Part shown: piece after piece, positions 11,359 through 24,786 of the stretch
Layout of the letters: each line of letters starts with the position of its first letter
How positions within the stretch are numbered: the first letter of the stretch is position 1
Made by a program: the position numbers and the translations under genes
Source: Agaricus subrufescens
Taxonomy: Eukaryota; Basidiomycota; Agaricomycetes; Agaricales; Agaricaceae
DNA length: 64,000 nucleotides
Assembly: GCA_029945375.1 (NCBI GenBank)
Contig: CM057060.1
Location: 1,488,001-1,552,000 of the forward strand
Direction: 5' to 3'
The notes under the pieces: model-generated
Told to the model about the DNA's origin: nothing
The model's database searches: none
What the model saw: only the letters and a program-made list of their open reading frames with translations

Positions 11359-14300
11359 CTAACTAGATAGAGTATCGGCCACAGCTACATCCCTTTCTTC
11401 GTCTTCGGCAGCCCTACTGGCGAGAGCACGGTTGATATATTTTCGGAAAGCTGCACCAGTAGATTCTAGCATCTTTTCAACACGTGGCCGTTTATGAGGA
11501 TAGGCTTTCAAGAAATGGTGAAGTTCAGTAATGCCTTCCTTGTGCAGAGCTCCAGTGGTCTCGCTCGAGATATGCCCAATTATCGTGAGGAGGTGTGCGT
11601 CGGGGTCTGGCTCTTCTCCCGACGGAGAGAACACAGATGATGAGGTCGGACTTGTACGATAGCTCGTTCGCTGTCGACTCGAAACAGATTCCTGTGGTGA
11701 TATCGGTCGCGAAGAGACGGGGGACAGCGATCTTGTTTGTGATTCTGAACCATGCCCATTATGGCGGTTCGTCGGTTCAGGTATGCGCGAATTAGAATTC
11801 AGGATTCGATAGACATAGGGATAGACGATTGTTGCGGAAGGATCGTCAAAGGACGCAGATAACAAGTCATATACATCATCTCCGTAATGTCCTACTTCTG
11901 TGTAAGCATCGTTCTCGACATTGAATCCGCTGATAGCTTACCGACTACATGTTGGATTATCACTTTTATCGTTCGAAGCGGCATGTCCCCACATGGTACC
12001 TTGTTGGTGGCCCTCGCACGCCATTCGTTCGGTGGTACAGACTGCAGGAAATGTTCAATCGCAGGAAACAGCTCAACAGGATCAAGATGATTTTCAGCAA
12101 GGTCCTGGGGTATGTTCCGCGCTAGTTTCCAGACACATTTCAGAACAAGTTCCGCAACTTTTGCTTCTTTTGATTCCGGCAGTGTAGCGTTGGAGGGGAA
12201 AGGTTTCACGATCTGAAGTAGTAGCGCAAATAGAGCCCTAGAATCCGAGGTTATACACGAGCAAACGAAGGCAAAAGATGAACAGACCTGAAAATTGACA
12301 TACGGCGGCCAGTGGCAAACAACCGTAGAATAATCATATTGATGAAACGTGAGAGATCTTTAATTTTCTTCGTAGGACTGTCATCCGTCTCTAATAAACG
12401 AAGCGTGAGCTCTTCCAACAGGGACGTCAGAATGTCCACAGTCAACGACTCTGCCAGTATTCCATGGTCACAGAAATTATTGAGGGTTTGTATGAGATGC
12501 TTTGCAAGACGAAAGTTTTCGTCGACAACCAATTCTTCAGGCCTCTCAAATACATGAGCCATTTGTAGAGTTATAGACTCAATAAGGCCCTCTGTATGCT
12601 CTGCTAATTCGCGGTACTGAATGTTGGATGGCCCAGCTTCGGGCCCAGTGGAAAGTATCTTTTGTATTTTTTTGAGAGCGTCGACACTTCGCGATGGATC
12701 ACCACTCAGGATAGTGGAGATACTGAGGGTAATGTCTTCCGACTCATCCGCGGATGGTGGTGCATCATAGGTTTCGGGTGCTTCTCGAGGCGTTATCATG
12801 GGCGAGGGAGTAGGCACTTCGTCATATGCAGGCTCGCGAGTTGCACTCGTTGATATGGTTGGTAAGTGGCTCCGGGGCCGAGCAAGGCGTGATGGAAGGA
12901 GACTCTTGCCGCGGCCTCGACCAGCAGGTGATGTTGGACGTGGTGACGCAGCAGTTGACCGGTTACGGGCAGGCGATTCGGCGCGAGGAGCCACCGAAAG
13001 TGTAGGTGATGCAGACCTAACGACCGGTGAGGCAGGCCGAGCAAGGCGAGATATCCCTGCTGCAGACGGACTGGCTGGCCGTGGAAGTCCGCCAGCCAAG
13101 CGGCTCACCGCCGGATTGGTGGCCAACTGGTCGGGTTTCTCATGGGAACTAGGTCCGGGAATGCGTCGTAGGCGTTCTTCAAGCTGAGTCTTGTCTTTAG
13201 GCGATAGCGTTCCTACCAACGACCAAACCTTTTCTCCTACAAGGATGTACGCTTCGCTAAATCAAAATCAGTGTCAGGTATTAGTCATTCTTCAACTGAA
13301 CATACCTCAGGACATTAAGAGTCGATTTCCGCACTTGAGGATCTTTATCTGATAGTAGAGTGGCGATGAGAGGGAAGGCTTTCGACGGTTCGCAAGCACC
13401 CATTCCTGATTTTTTCAGTATACTAGCCAATTCATCGAGCGTCCCTTGTCGTGTCTTGGCCACTTTAGCTTTTAGTCCTTGATCCAAAAGAATTTGGAAG
13501 ATTCGGCTGTATGGGAATATCTTTGGAAGCGCCTGGAAAATCCTTTGGACACGCAGGCGAACAGGTTCTCTGGCATCACCAAGCTACAATTTCTGCAGTC
13601 AGAAGTATGTCGCACGAGAATGAGAATTAGAATCAAACCTTGTGAACGAGCGTTGGAATAAAGCACAGAGCTTCACCGTCTGTGATTTGATGATTTATGC
13701 TCTGCAAAAATTCGGTGACTGTGTCCACAACCTCCAAGCATTTCGTGACTAGGTTTGACTGAGACTCATGGACCCTAACAGAAACATATTTAAGCGGCAG
13801 ATCAACGTTCGCGAGACCAACTGCTTCAGTGTTCTCAACACCAGAAGCATTGGAATAGAAATCGGCCATCATTGAGAGACCAACGATAAAGTCATTGACA
13901 GCATTATGGTCATGACTGAATAGACGCGCAATTAACTCTTTAGAGGCGTGAGGTTCCATCTGTGAGTGCAAGGATTCTACCAGATCTTTCTTGAGTGGAC
14001 CGCCCTCGTTGACCCAACGTATGCCATCTTTAGCCAATCGCAGTCGTTTTGCGTCTGCATTCATGGTAATGAACGGAACACCTGAAATCCCACTGGGCTG
14101 AGGGGTCGTAACCACGTTTGAACGTTTGATTGTCGTACTAGGTTTGGCCTCCGGTAGGGTATCCGTACGCGACGCTGGTCGTGAGTTCGATGTGGTTGGT
14201 AACTTTCTCCGTACGGTTCCAAGTTTATTCCCTGCTTTAGCCACCGTCGAAGGCGGCGCTGCCGTTCCTGTAGCAGCGACTACGCTCGAGGGCTCTGGAG

Positions 14301-17300
14301 AGGGAGCGGAAGGTTTTTTCAGGGGTTTGGCAGGAATTGAGGCCGATGGAGCTACATCATCTCCAGCAGGTCTGGCAGCTTGAATAAGAGGGATGGCAGT
14401 TGCCCGTGAAGCAGGTTTGAGAGTATTTGTTTGTTGCATTACAAATTCGAAACCTGAACATTTGATGAGAGTTGGAAGTAGCGCTTGAGCAGCCTTGCGA
14501 ACATCGCCATTGCGATCGTCAAGACTACTGATCGTGAGTGGAACCCAGGCAGCGATATCCAATGATGTTGGCTCGTGCGTTTTAAACCAGTCCACAATCC
14601 AATTCAGTAGCGTACTTTTCAATATAGGATTTTGAGATTCTAAACCGGTCGTGATTCCGGCCACCATGGAATCCAAGCCCCCACAAGCGGAAGCGATGGC
14701 TGTCAGAGATTGAGAAGCAGCAGAGCGAACGTGGGCTTTCTGATCCGCCAATACCGTCACGATCGAAGCAACAAATAACCTCGACTGTTTTTCAAAAGGT
14801 TTGCCCATTCCTGTTGCAATGCGGCCCACGATGTCCAGAGCCAGCGATTGAACCGCCTTGTTTGTATCGACCACTCTCATTTTCAAAACTTGGCCAATCT
14901 CACCTAATACACATAAGTTGTGAAGAAGCAATTGAAAGAATGGAAAAACTCACCCATCCCTGGTTTCAACCTTTTGTTGCTCCCTTGGTCGAGAATAGCT
15001 TGCAAAGTCTCAAGTGATTCCTTCTTGGTCTTCCAAGCATCACTCTTCGCGTCAGTAAGGACAGTTGTTCCTTTAAGCAAACCATCAAGTTCAACACGCG
15101 GGAACAAGTCATCTAAAGGGTCTGAGCCACCACTGTCCTTTCCTGAGCCAGCAGATGCAGAGGATAGGTTAACCAAGTCGGCGGACTTGCGAGTAGGCTC
15201 CAACGCGGGATTTCCTTCGACTTTGTCGAATTCTGAGATAATCGTGGCGAGTAGCTGTGGGTTGAGATCCTCAAGTAAATCTTTGATGCCTATAGTCTCG
15301 TGTAAATATCACATTAGATTCGGTGATGTGAGTCTTACCTGGACCAGCGAACATTTTCACAGTCACAAGCGTTTTTGTCGCACTCGTCCGTACTTGAGCG
15401 TTTGAATTGCCAAGTACATTCTTCAGGAAGTCAATGAGACTTCTAAGGATCAATCCCGCAATACCAAATTCAGTCAAGGCCGTATTGATCCATCCGACGG
15501 CATCCGCAAGAACTTTCGGTGCTTTCTGTTTGCCCATGGGTTCATATGCTGTGGAAGAATAAGAAAAGAGACCCATGTTAAGATGAGTAACATACCTTGA
15601 TTAAGCACGAACTGTAAAGATGTTTTCTCGGCGAAAGCGATTAGTGTATCTCCAGCAGGCTTCTTCAATTTCATATCACCAAGTTTTTCCGTCAAATGAG
15701 GTACACAAAGAGCACAACAATTCCTTCCAAATACAGGGTTTTGTTGCGCCAGAAGGGTAAGGATCCCATAGATTTTCGATGAAACCTGAACCCATGGATG
15801 TTAGCAACGGTGGCTCTAGGCCACAGCGAAAGATCGTACCTGAAAGTTCTTCTCTGCCCATCCTTTCTTAGCAATGAACCGAACAACAACTTCGGCATCC
15901 AAAGTTTCTACTTCTCTCTCTACCCAAGAAGTCATCTCTTCTAGAGCCGCTAGGCGAACTTTCCAGTTTGCATCGCTGAAATCGGTCGCGATATTAGCGG
16001 GTATCAACTCTGCAGCCAGATTTTCCGCATCTTCGGGGGTATGTTTATATTTGAATGCATCAAGTCCACTTGCAGGGAGTGGAGCAGGTTGCTTTGATTT
16101 TCCAGCCGCCGCTGGTGGAGGAACCTTCTTGACAGCAGGGGGGTTGGCCGTCGCAGTAGACTCTGATGCTCCTTTCTTAGCCTGTAATAATCAGGTCAAG
16201 GGAGGAGCAAAAGTAATTGCTAAAACACGTACTAAAAGCCGGGCAGGAGGTTTGCCTAGGGGTTTCTTTGGAGGTTCGTCCTCGGACATAAGTGTCTCAT
16301 TCTTCTTTACTTCATGTTCCTTTTTCTTTGGCAGGGGTACATCGTCGACCTTGGATCCTGGAACTGAGGCCTTTGCGGGTGCACTTTTCTTTGCTGTCGG
16401 GGCGGGAGGACGGGAAGCTTGGGTGGAACCCGATTTGCATTTGACAGTTGCTTTCTCAAAGGCCTCCTTCACTTTAGCCTTTCGCACATCCGCGATATTT
16501 TCCATTGTTGCGTTGAGAGGCCGCTCTCCAACCATCTTCATGAGGGTCCCGAAGCACGTTGCTGCCTCATTCCTGGCACCTTCGAAGCCATCTTCCAATA
16601 AAATTGCCAGGTTCTCTGCCAGCGGCTTGATCTGATTTTGAGGTATGGGGTTTTTAGATGTGGCCAGACAGCGTCCTAAAAACTTTAACGTCCCTTCCTT
16701 TACCTGCGGGTTCTTGTTTTTCAAAAACGGTTCAAGGTTTTCCAGTACGGACGTTAAATTTGACTGCATTCGACCAATTAAAGCAACGGGCTAAAATTGA
16801 TATATATTGAAGCTTACCGCCTGAAAAACGGCATCAAGAGCATTGCCGATAGCATCCGTAATGTTTGCCTTTCTTTCCTTCAATCTCTCCAGCATCGGGG
16901 GAACAAGAGAATCGTGATATCTCCCAAGAGCGGTCGCTGTCCCCTTCCCTAATTCCTCAAGACAACTGGCCGCGACCATAACGCAGTTGACATTGACATC
17001 CTTGTGGATACAGGTTGCCAGAGATTTGGCAAGCTCACCCAACTCAGGAGCATCTTTGATACGTGGTGTTGCTTTAACGAGGGTCTGTAACTCGTCCAAC
17101 GCTTCCTTGCGCTCCTTCCATTTACTTGATTTCAAGTTAGTGTGGAAATCTTTGGAGATCTTTGGAATGATGTCAACTTCTTCCATGAACGCACGAGGAT
17201 CAAGCTCTTCAGCAGCTAGAGAAAAGTTAGCATAAGGTAAATGTAAGTCAAGCGGAAACGCACGAGCTGTATCCTGCGCATCTTCTGCATTGTCGACCTG

Positions 17301-18172
17301 AGCCTCAGCTTCTCGTGCCTGGGCACGAGTGAGCCTCTCTGGTTTCGCAGTGCCTTTTCCTTTTCCTTGACCCTCCATATTCTCGAACGCTTCTTTGAGT
17401 TCCTTTACTTGTACCGGCTTCAAGTCGTTAAGCCACGGTTCAATTCCAGGCCCCAAATATTGATATAACAAATGTGCCAGATTCACTCCTTCAGCGCGAA
17501 CGGTCTTGTCATTGTGGGCAAATATTTTGGGAAGCGCCTTGAGTATTGGAGGGGGAGGCACAGTCTGTAGACCAAAATTTCTAGAGCCGAAACGTTAAGA
17601 TCGCCAAAGGAACTAAATAAACAGGAACGTACTTGACTATTTCCTTCAGCGCAGTTACAGAACCAGCTACGGCCTTTGGCTGCTTTGAGGACAAGCCTAC
17701 AAGGACATTTTCCTTGGCTGAATTAATCCTCGTAAGTTCGACCAAGAATTGCCGCAACGACACATACCACAACCCCTGCACCACCGTTCTCGACTTCAAC
17801 ATACTGCAATATTAGTTCCAGGGTATTACTTTTAGTACCCGCTCGTGTAGACCCTAGACATTTGTCTACCAGTGCGGCAACAACGACGTCTCGCGTCTTG
17901 GCAGCAGTTTCCCCTGCGAACTTGATAAGCGAAACGAGACACTCGATTGCCTTTTCTTGGGCAACAGCATTGGCATCGACGGCCAGTTTCTTGAGCAGAT
18001 CGGGATTGGAGATATACGGCTTAAAGACGGGATCGGTATCGGAAGCAGAGGTTTGGAAGGATTTGATGAGCGATTCATACGCGCTAACACGGGCCTTCCA
18101 GTTCTTGTGCGCGAGCCTATCAGAAATAGAAAGAGAGCTGAAGTCCTCCTCGGGAGGGGGAGGTCCATCCAT
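11359..18172 (-). CDS. XMAP215/ch-TOG/Dis1 family microtubule polymerase with five TOG domains
   Basis: Adds tubulin at microtubule plus ends and acts at spindle poles. A roughly 2,000-residue protein in more than a dozen exons. TOG1 starts at once (SISDRLAHKNWKARVSAYES). TOG2 lies near 17235-16600 (NLKSSKWKERKEALDELQ), TOG3 near 16007-15270 (DANWKVRLAALEEMTSWVE), and TOG4 near 15203-14440 (KSDAWKTKKESLETLQAILD). TOG5 begins near 14050 (LAKDGIRWVNEGGPLKKDL) and runs to about 13200, closing with KVWSLVGTLSPKDKTQLEER. Ser/Pro/Arg/Lys-rich basic linkers between TOG2-3, TOG4-5 and after TOG5 probably bind the lattice. The C-terminal helical domain characteristic of ch-TOG follows (AELVLKCVWKLARNIPQDL, MPLRTIKVIIQHVVGKL), and the end resembles the ch-TOG tail (FRKYINRALA). 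Yeast Stu2 and fission-yeast Alp14 have only two TOGs. Start MDGPPPPEEDF at 18172. Confidence 0.9.
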
Positions 18173-18864
18173 TGGTATCTATTGGCGGGGAAAAGGTCAG
18201 AGACAATGAGGAAAGACCTTTCTGAAGATTACTGGACCGTTTTTCGAACGAATGGAGTTGTTGCTGGGCAAGTTGGAGTTTGTTGACTCCCAGCTACACG
18301 TGACCCCTGACATAAGTTCATAGAGGGCGACACCCACAGCGCTTCAAGAAGCTGTTGTAAGTTATTGAGATCAACTCAACCCTGGGCTTGATCTACCTAG
18401 TAGAATGTATGGTGCAGAGCCCTTAGAAACGACCCGCGCGTAGCTTCTATATATCATCGAACATACCTCTAGTCCCAAGCTTGTACCTAACGCGCTCGAT
18501 GCCGCATTCTTGAATAAATTCTTTTAAATATTTCCCTCAGAGACTAAATATGAGATATCTCCTATACATCAAATTGGGTGCTTGCGATTATTGACACCGT
18601 GATATAGTCAATAGAAAATCTATCGCAATTCAGCGTGACATCAGTAGTATCAGATTTCGTCGCTGCTACAAAATCTCGTCCCGCGATGTTTCAGGATTGG
18701 AAATACAATGATCAGGCGATGACGAAAGGAAAGCATGTGGTCAATTGAAGTTGCCTCGAACGGGTCAAATGAAATAAAAATAAGCACCGGTGTATTGGCC
18801 AACCAAGGAATACATAACGTGTACTGCAACAGCGTCATCAGGAGTAACAATTCAGATAGACTTT
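18173..18864. other. Intergenic: XMAP215 promoter and APC5 3' flank
   Basis: About 690 bp between two minus-strand genes. It should contain the promoter of the XMAP215 gene and the APC5 terminator. A/T-rich runs near 18520-18640 are seen; no coding region is supported. Confidence 0.45.
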
Positions 18865-21762
18865 TCACTTCCTACTCGAGAGTGTAACTCCAATCTTCTC
18901 GACTAGATCCAAGACGGCTTCGATTTCCTCATCGTGTACGAGTGTTGCAAACTTCTCCTCTTTCTCGACCGTCGCTTGATGCCGTTGTGCTGCAGCATCA
19001 CGTTCGCTAGTCATGTTCAAATTGTGATAAACGGCTGAGAGGAAGTATTGGACATCTTGTAGTCCCTCTAGTAGTCCCAAGCATTCGTAATCCTTTTCCG
19101 CCGCCAGGAGATAGGGGAGAGCTTCGCGAAGAACGTCATCTATAAAAGTAAAGGACAGGTGATTTATAACTCGAGATATCGCGACGTCATTTGCGTACGC
19201 GTAATTTCACTTGAGGCAAGGATAGTCCGTGCTAGGGTGAAGGAAGCGAAGCCTCGTTGCTCGGGGTCTTTGCCGCATATGATCTACAACCTACTGTCAG
19301 ACGTATTTTCCAATCATCCACATGAACTATGATTAACTTGCGGCATAATGCCCTCAACCAATGTGCGAGAGCGCTTCGACATTCCGAATTCAAGTCCAAC
19401 ATCAGCCAAAAGTATGACACCGGTTCTGTATTCGTGCAGCCTGAAGAGAAACTCTGAGTGCCACAAGGCTCTCAATAGGTTCTCAATCCCTGCAGTAGCT
19501 TGACCACATTTCTTCAAAAAAATATTAGAACCGAAAGGAGGACATATTTCAGGGTTGGCATTACCTTCAATCTTAACACTTCTCCTAGTGATTCATGAAT
19601 CCTGCAACGTGGTGCGCCGTCAGAATCTAGGTCAAAAAACTTCATATTAAATCGGCCATAAGGCTTCCTTGGAAGAATAATTCCCCGAAACAATCGTTTT
19701 TGTCCTCTGTCAAAGGTCTAGCCAAGGTAGCAGAAACGTGAGAACCAAGATCCTACCTTCTAAGTGCGCGCAACGCGAGGATGTTCCACACCGCGTGGGC
19801 CCAGGTAGTATAATCATCAACACTTAGACCACTCCATATGGCCGGGTCAAGGAGGTTGCGAAGGCTCTGATCATACAAACCCATGCGCGCATTCTTGATA
19901 CTGATGATCAAGGTGCGGAATCAACGGGATTTCATGGTAACCCACCTGGTCTGCACGGTTCAGCACTATCGCCAATCTTGTCTCATCTGTAGTTCCCAGG
20001 GGGATAAATGCCATTATCAAGTTCTCCTCTATGGTTGCAAGTTTGTCGCACCCTGTATTTTATATGAGCACCATGTAGTGATGTGCTGCATAGAAAATCC
20101 GCACCGGCAGCCCTCCAAACTATGGACTGAACAGCGTGTTGTACCCACAGCTCTTCCTCCGGCGGTGGTACAAGTTGTACTTCACCCCAGTGATCTTGGA
20201 CGCCTACCGCTTGCATGATCTTGTTGAAAGCAACACTGATAGGCTGGTCCTGCTGGCAAGCCACTTCAGTGATGCAGCGGAAATTTGAAAATTCGGCGTA
20301 CCTCCAAAAGTTTGTTCACATCATAAAACACTTCCAGTGGGTGCATATCAGGCTGAATTTCATTCAAAGCCCACTTTTGGGAGGGATTATCGGGTGGCAA
20401 CCTGTGAAGCATCCTACACAGATCAGCGTCATTTTGGCACTCAAAACTTACAAAAGCGAAATACCCAATGCAGTTTTGAAGTGTTATCCGATCACCACTT
20501 GTTCTGGAGACAGTGGTAGCTTCCGAGAGCAACTAAAGCACTTGCCTCAGACTATCATGAAAATAAACGCTGAGCCAGTAGTGCTCACTTTGCGACAAGC
20601 ATCGTACTCATCGTGCAAATAGTGCATTCTCACCAAGTTCAACAGAGCGTGCTGCCGCAACCCACTGTAACCAGTAAGTACAGTAAGTAGCTAAATATAT
20701 GAAGACGTACGAGTCATTATTTTCATTGAACTGTTGTTCAAAAAATCTTCGCAGATTTTCAATTGCCATCGTATCATCACCGGTCGCTAGCCCCTTCTCC
20801 CAACTAGTCAATGATTAAATTGGATAGCTCCAGGAAATATGAATTACGAAAGAAAAAACTCACGCTTCAAAAGACTCAGGTTTGGCCCATGACTTCTTAT
20901 CTGCTTGAGTTCTGAATAGGATTGATTCTGTTTATATGTGAATCAGTTTACAATGAACCAAGCGTGCAGGAACTTACCGTTGCTGGGTTGTTCCTTATTA
21001 ACAGCATGATAACCAGCGGTGAAATCTCCTTCAACCCAGGCTTGGAAATCGCTTTGCAACTTGATAACTCCCGAAAATGACAACTTGACAAAACTCATGA
21101 AACAACGGCGGCAGAAGTACCCGAATAAGGACCTGCGCATCTAAACATCCTTCAGTAGATTTAATGACGGACAAGTCCAACCCAGCTCACGAATATAGGA
21201 TTCTCCTTTTGAAAAACATAAGGGTGCGTGATGCAGAAAGCGAACATGACCACCTACTTCATTGACCTTTGCTACAAATAAGGCCGGGATATCTTTGTGA
21301 AACATGAGCTTAGGATTCTCCAATCGGACATGTAGCACACTTGCTGGAGAAAAATAGTGTGAGGTTATCTGCAGTGTCTAGATTGCTTGGCTAGAGGCGC
21401 GCCACGCATTAGTACGAATATCAAGAGGTTGAGGTAGCCATCACCATAGCTCGCGCGCTCGCAAGGAAAGCTTGACATATGTCTGTTTCGGCTCGCGGAC
21501 CAGAGGCAATTTCTCGTAAGATTTCATTATAACTTTTTGGCTTGCAGACCTAAGTCCCGGATAGAATTCATCACGGAGCTGTTGAAGAGGTTTTGCATAC
21601 CTCAGAGACTTCATTCAAGAGGCATCGATAAAGATGAAGAGTAAATGGATTGGGAAAGGTTGTATGATCTGTATCCTTAAATGCGAGACAGAGAATGGAC
21701 AAGAGGCCGATATGGTGGGGCCTTAGGATATGTTCCGTTGGCGGAGGAACGTCATCCATCAT
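18865..21762 (-). CDS. APC5: Anaphase-promoting complex subunit 5 (APC5)
   Basis: Scaffold subunit of the APC/C, the nuclear E3 ubiquitin ligase that triggers anaphase. The protein begins MMDDVPPPTEHILRPHHIGL and continues into a helical N-terminal domain. The block RSLFGYFCRRCFMSFVKLSF (about 21137-21078) is typical of fungal APC5. Further on come TPR-like helices: ENLRRFFEQQFNENND, then the region around 20620-20490 that resembles the APC5 TPR motif with alternating acidic and alanine-rich helices (TVSRTSGDRITLQNCIGYF). The C-terminal repeats include FRLHEYRTGVILLADVGLEF and DDWKIRLTVG. The gene is broken into about 15 short exons, so the exact protein is uncertain; I estimate 650-700 residues, ending GVTLSSRK at TGA 18865-18867. 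It is head-to-head with NOC3, with 64 bp between start codons. Confidence 0.78.
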
Positions 21763-21826
21763 CGTTTTCAGAGAGCCATCGTCAGGTGGCTGTGCTCATT
21801 TTCCTCCTTCACCCCATCACAAAAAT
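21763..21826. promoter_or_regulatory. 64-bp bidirectional promoter core of APC5 and NOC3
   Basis: Only 64 bp separate the ATG of APC5 (minus, 21762) and of NOC3 (plus, 21827). Both promoters must therefore overlap each other and, in part, the opposite gene's first exon. No TATA box is visible. Confidence 0.55.
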
Positions 21827-24786
21827 ATGCCGGTCAAAGGCAAGCGTCCAGCCCCGCCGAGCATACAAGTACGCTTTCAGACATGAATCTCAACAATGAC
21901 TCTCCTCATTTCGGATAGGCGCCATCCAAAAAGCTTAAAGCCGGGCATGGAAAGAAACCTATGGTAGTGAACAGCCGAAGCGGCCGAAAAGAGAAGGCTT
22001 CCCAGCGGAAATATATTGCTATGCCCGCTGCAGGGGACTTGAATGGAGAGGACGAAATCACAATGTCGGATCAAGATGTAGACGTCTTGCAGAACGCATC
22101 GTTTCTGCGAAACCTAGATGAAAAGGCCATTACCAAGTGCGTTCGTTCCGCGAGGTTCGACAACTGCTGATAGCTCATTTGCGCTACAGGAGTAAAAAGG
22201 AGTTAGAGCGATTGCATCAACTTCACAAACCAGCTAGAGCAGAAAGGAAAACTGACGACCTTCCTGCGGTGGACTCTGGTAGTGAAGAATATTCCGATAC
22301 GGAGAGCTTACAATCAAATGATTTCAGTGACAAGCTGTCCGACAGTGTGCCGATCTCCGAGGACGAAGAGGAATTTTCAGTGGCCGGATTTGATTCCGAC
22401 GCAGAAATGCCTTATGAGCAAGTACCTCGGAAACAGCGCTCACGGGACGGAGTCAGTGCCCGCACAAAACAGATCGAAGGTCTTCCCATCAAGCTTCCAG
22501 ATGGCACTATCCAGAAGAGTACGAAGATGCTTCTCATGACTGACTCTGACTTTTCTTCGAATGAGGAAAGCGAGGAAGAATCCGTGCCTCGGGAATCGGA
22601 GACACGGGTAGAAGATGTAACGACCGGTGCACGATTCGGACGCGCGGCCGTTGTTGATATTGTTGGAAAGTCTTCTCGGAAAGAACGCGTGGAAGCTGCC
22701 AAAGAACAGATTGCAGGCATATGCCAGGAGATTCTGGCTGATCCCGAGAATAGTGTATGTGAACATAACGGTTACCTAACACTATTCGTTGAAAACTCAA
22801 TAATTTAGCTCGGTCTTCTAAGGAGATTGCATACATTTTCTTTGCCAGAAATCTCAACCCCTGCACGGCCAAAACCGATTCCGAACGATCCCGTCATTCG
22901 CAAACTTACCATCTTATCTCAATTAACGGTTTTTAAAGACGTCATCCCAGGGTATCGAATACGTCCCCTCTCCGACAAGGAAAAGTCCGAGAAAGTAAGT
23001 TCCATGGTAGCCCGAAATCGGGAATGGGAACAGGGCCTAGTCGCTGTGTATCAGGCCTATCTACGCTCACTTGAGGTTGAAATTAAAGGTGAATGATGTC
23101 CGTGGAATTGCTGAAAGCATCTCAGACTGTATCTATTCATAGAACGCTCTATGCTTGCCGACGTTGCCTTGTCGTGCATGTGCACACTGTTGGCAGAGGC
23201 TACCCACTTTAATTTCAGCACAAATCTTATATCTTGCATCGTTGCTAGACTTAGTCGAAAATCTTGGGATAAGGTCCGTTCCCTTGTTCTACAATTAAAC
23301 ATTAACCTTGTATGTTTACTTTCATCGTTAATCTAACCAGTCGTCCGAGCTTTGTGTCAAGACAATCATCAAAGTTTTTCGGAACGACCTGACCGGTCTC
23401 CCTTCCCTGGAGATCGTCCGGACATTGAACCGCATGATTAAGGAGCGCCATTTTGCTATCCACCCCAATGTGCTTTCATGCCTGATGTATCTCCGGCTGC
23501 GGACGGAACTAGGAGTTCGTGCATCCGATAGTAGAGTTGAAAAGGATGACTCGAAGGGTAAAGATCAACGCCCTCAGAAAGGAAAGAAAGGAAAACAATT
23601 GCACCTTAGCAAGAAGACAAGGAAAGTACTGAAGGAGAAAAAAGAGATTGAGCAGGAGATGCGCGAAGCAGCTGCCGAGATCGACAGGGAAGAGCGCGCG
23701 GCCACTGTGAGTTTCCCTTCAAGCCGTCACATCTTTGGAGTTGTCTTTTTGTCTCTATGGCTCCAAGGATACCTTCGGCACTATTACTGATCTTCTAAAA
23801 TAATAGCACACGGAGACGTTGAAGCTTCTGTTCGCGTTATACTTTAGGATACTGAAGAACCCGCGACCGAGCCCACTCCTTTCGGCCACGTTGACGGGCA
23901 TCGCAAAGTTCGCACACCTCGTGAACATCGATTTTTTCCAGGATCTACTGCAAGTTTTGAAGAACTTGATCTCATTAGAGTATTTTTCTGATGCTGCGCA
24001 CGAGTCGCGCGAGGACTTGTTCCGATACCGTTTACAGTGCATAGTCACAGCGTTTGATCTCCTGTCCGGACAAGGTGAGAATCTGCCAAGTTTACTCTTA
24101 GCCTTGTTTACTCACACCATGCCCGTCGCTCTCGAACCCTTATCAACCGCTTGTTATATTCACCACACACATGTGTTTCAATGATTTCATTTTCAGGCGA
24201 AGCACTGAACATCGATCTGACCGATTTTATCACTCAACTCTATGAGATGATACTACCCTTAACGTTGATGAACGTTATTGAGTCAAAGACATTGACACCG
24301 CCTAACAATGATATAATAGGGAGTACAGACAGCGCCCATATATCAAGTAACAGCAACACACTCCAGGCCTCGACTCCATCACCAGCAACAATATCCCCTC
24401 CACCCTCGATCTCCGATCTTCTCTTTGGCGCTCTGCGGGCAGTTTTTTCATTACGGACCGGTGCAAGCACTGCACCTCCCTGGCGTTCCGCAGCATTTGC
24501 CAAACGGCTTCTGTCAGCCGCACTGCACTGGCCGCCGGAGACAGCACTTCGTACGCTTGACCTCATCCACGACTTGATCGCAAAGCATCCAAAAGTAGAG
24601 GCACTGTTGTCGACGGAAGACCGCGCCTTTGATGGTATCTACCGCCCTGATGTTGACGATCCCCAGCTGTGTCACCCCTATGGGACGGCCTTTTGGGAAC
24701 TGCAGACTCTCGCCATAAGTCATATGGACCCTGGTGTTCGTGCCTCAGCTAGCAAGTTACTTAAATTTAGTTCGGGTGACTCATAG
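21827..24786 (+). CDS. NOC3: Nucleolar complex protein 3 (NOC3), ribosome biogenesis
   Basis: With NOC2, NOC3 helps mature and export pre-60S ribosomal particles; in yeast it also has a role in replication licensing. The start MPVKGKRPAPPSIQ is spliced (intron about 21869-21917) to APSKKLKAGHGKKPMVV. A long acidic, Ser-rich region follows (about 22260-22420). Then comes the conserved NOC3 domain (LHTFSLPEISTPARPKPIP, ILSQLTVFKDVIPGYRIRPL, NREWEQGLVAVYQAYL). The CBF/MAK21-type helical domain follows, with LTGLPSLEIVRTLNRMIKER, TLKLLFALYFRILKNPRPSP and DLFRYRLQCIVTAFDLLSGQG. The C-terminal part contains CHPYGTAFWELQTLAISHMD. About 850 residues in seven or so exons, ending FSSGDS. Confidence 0.9.
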
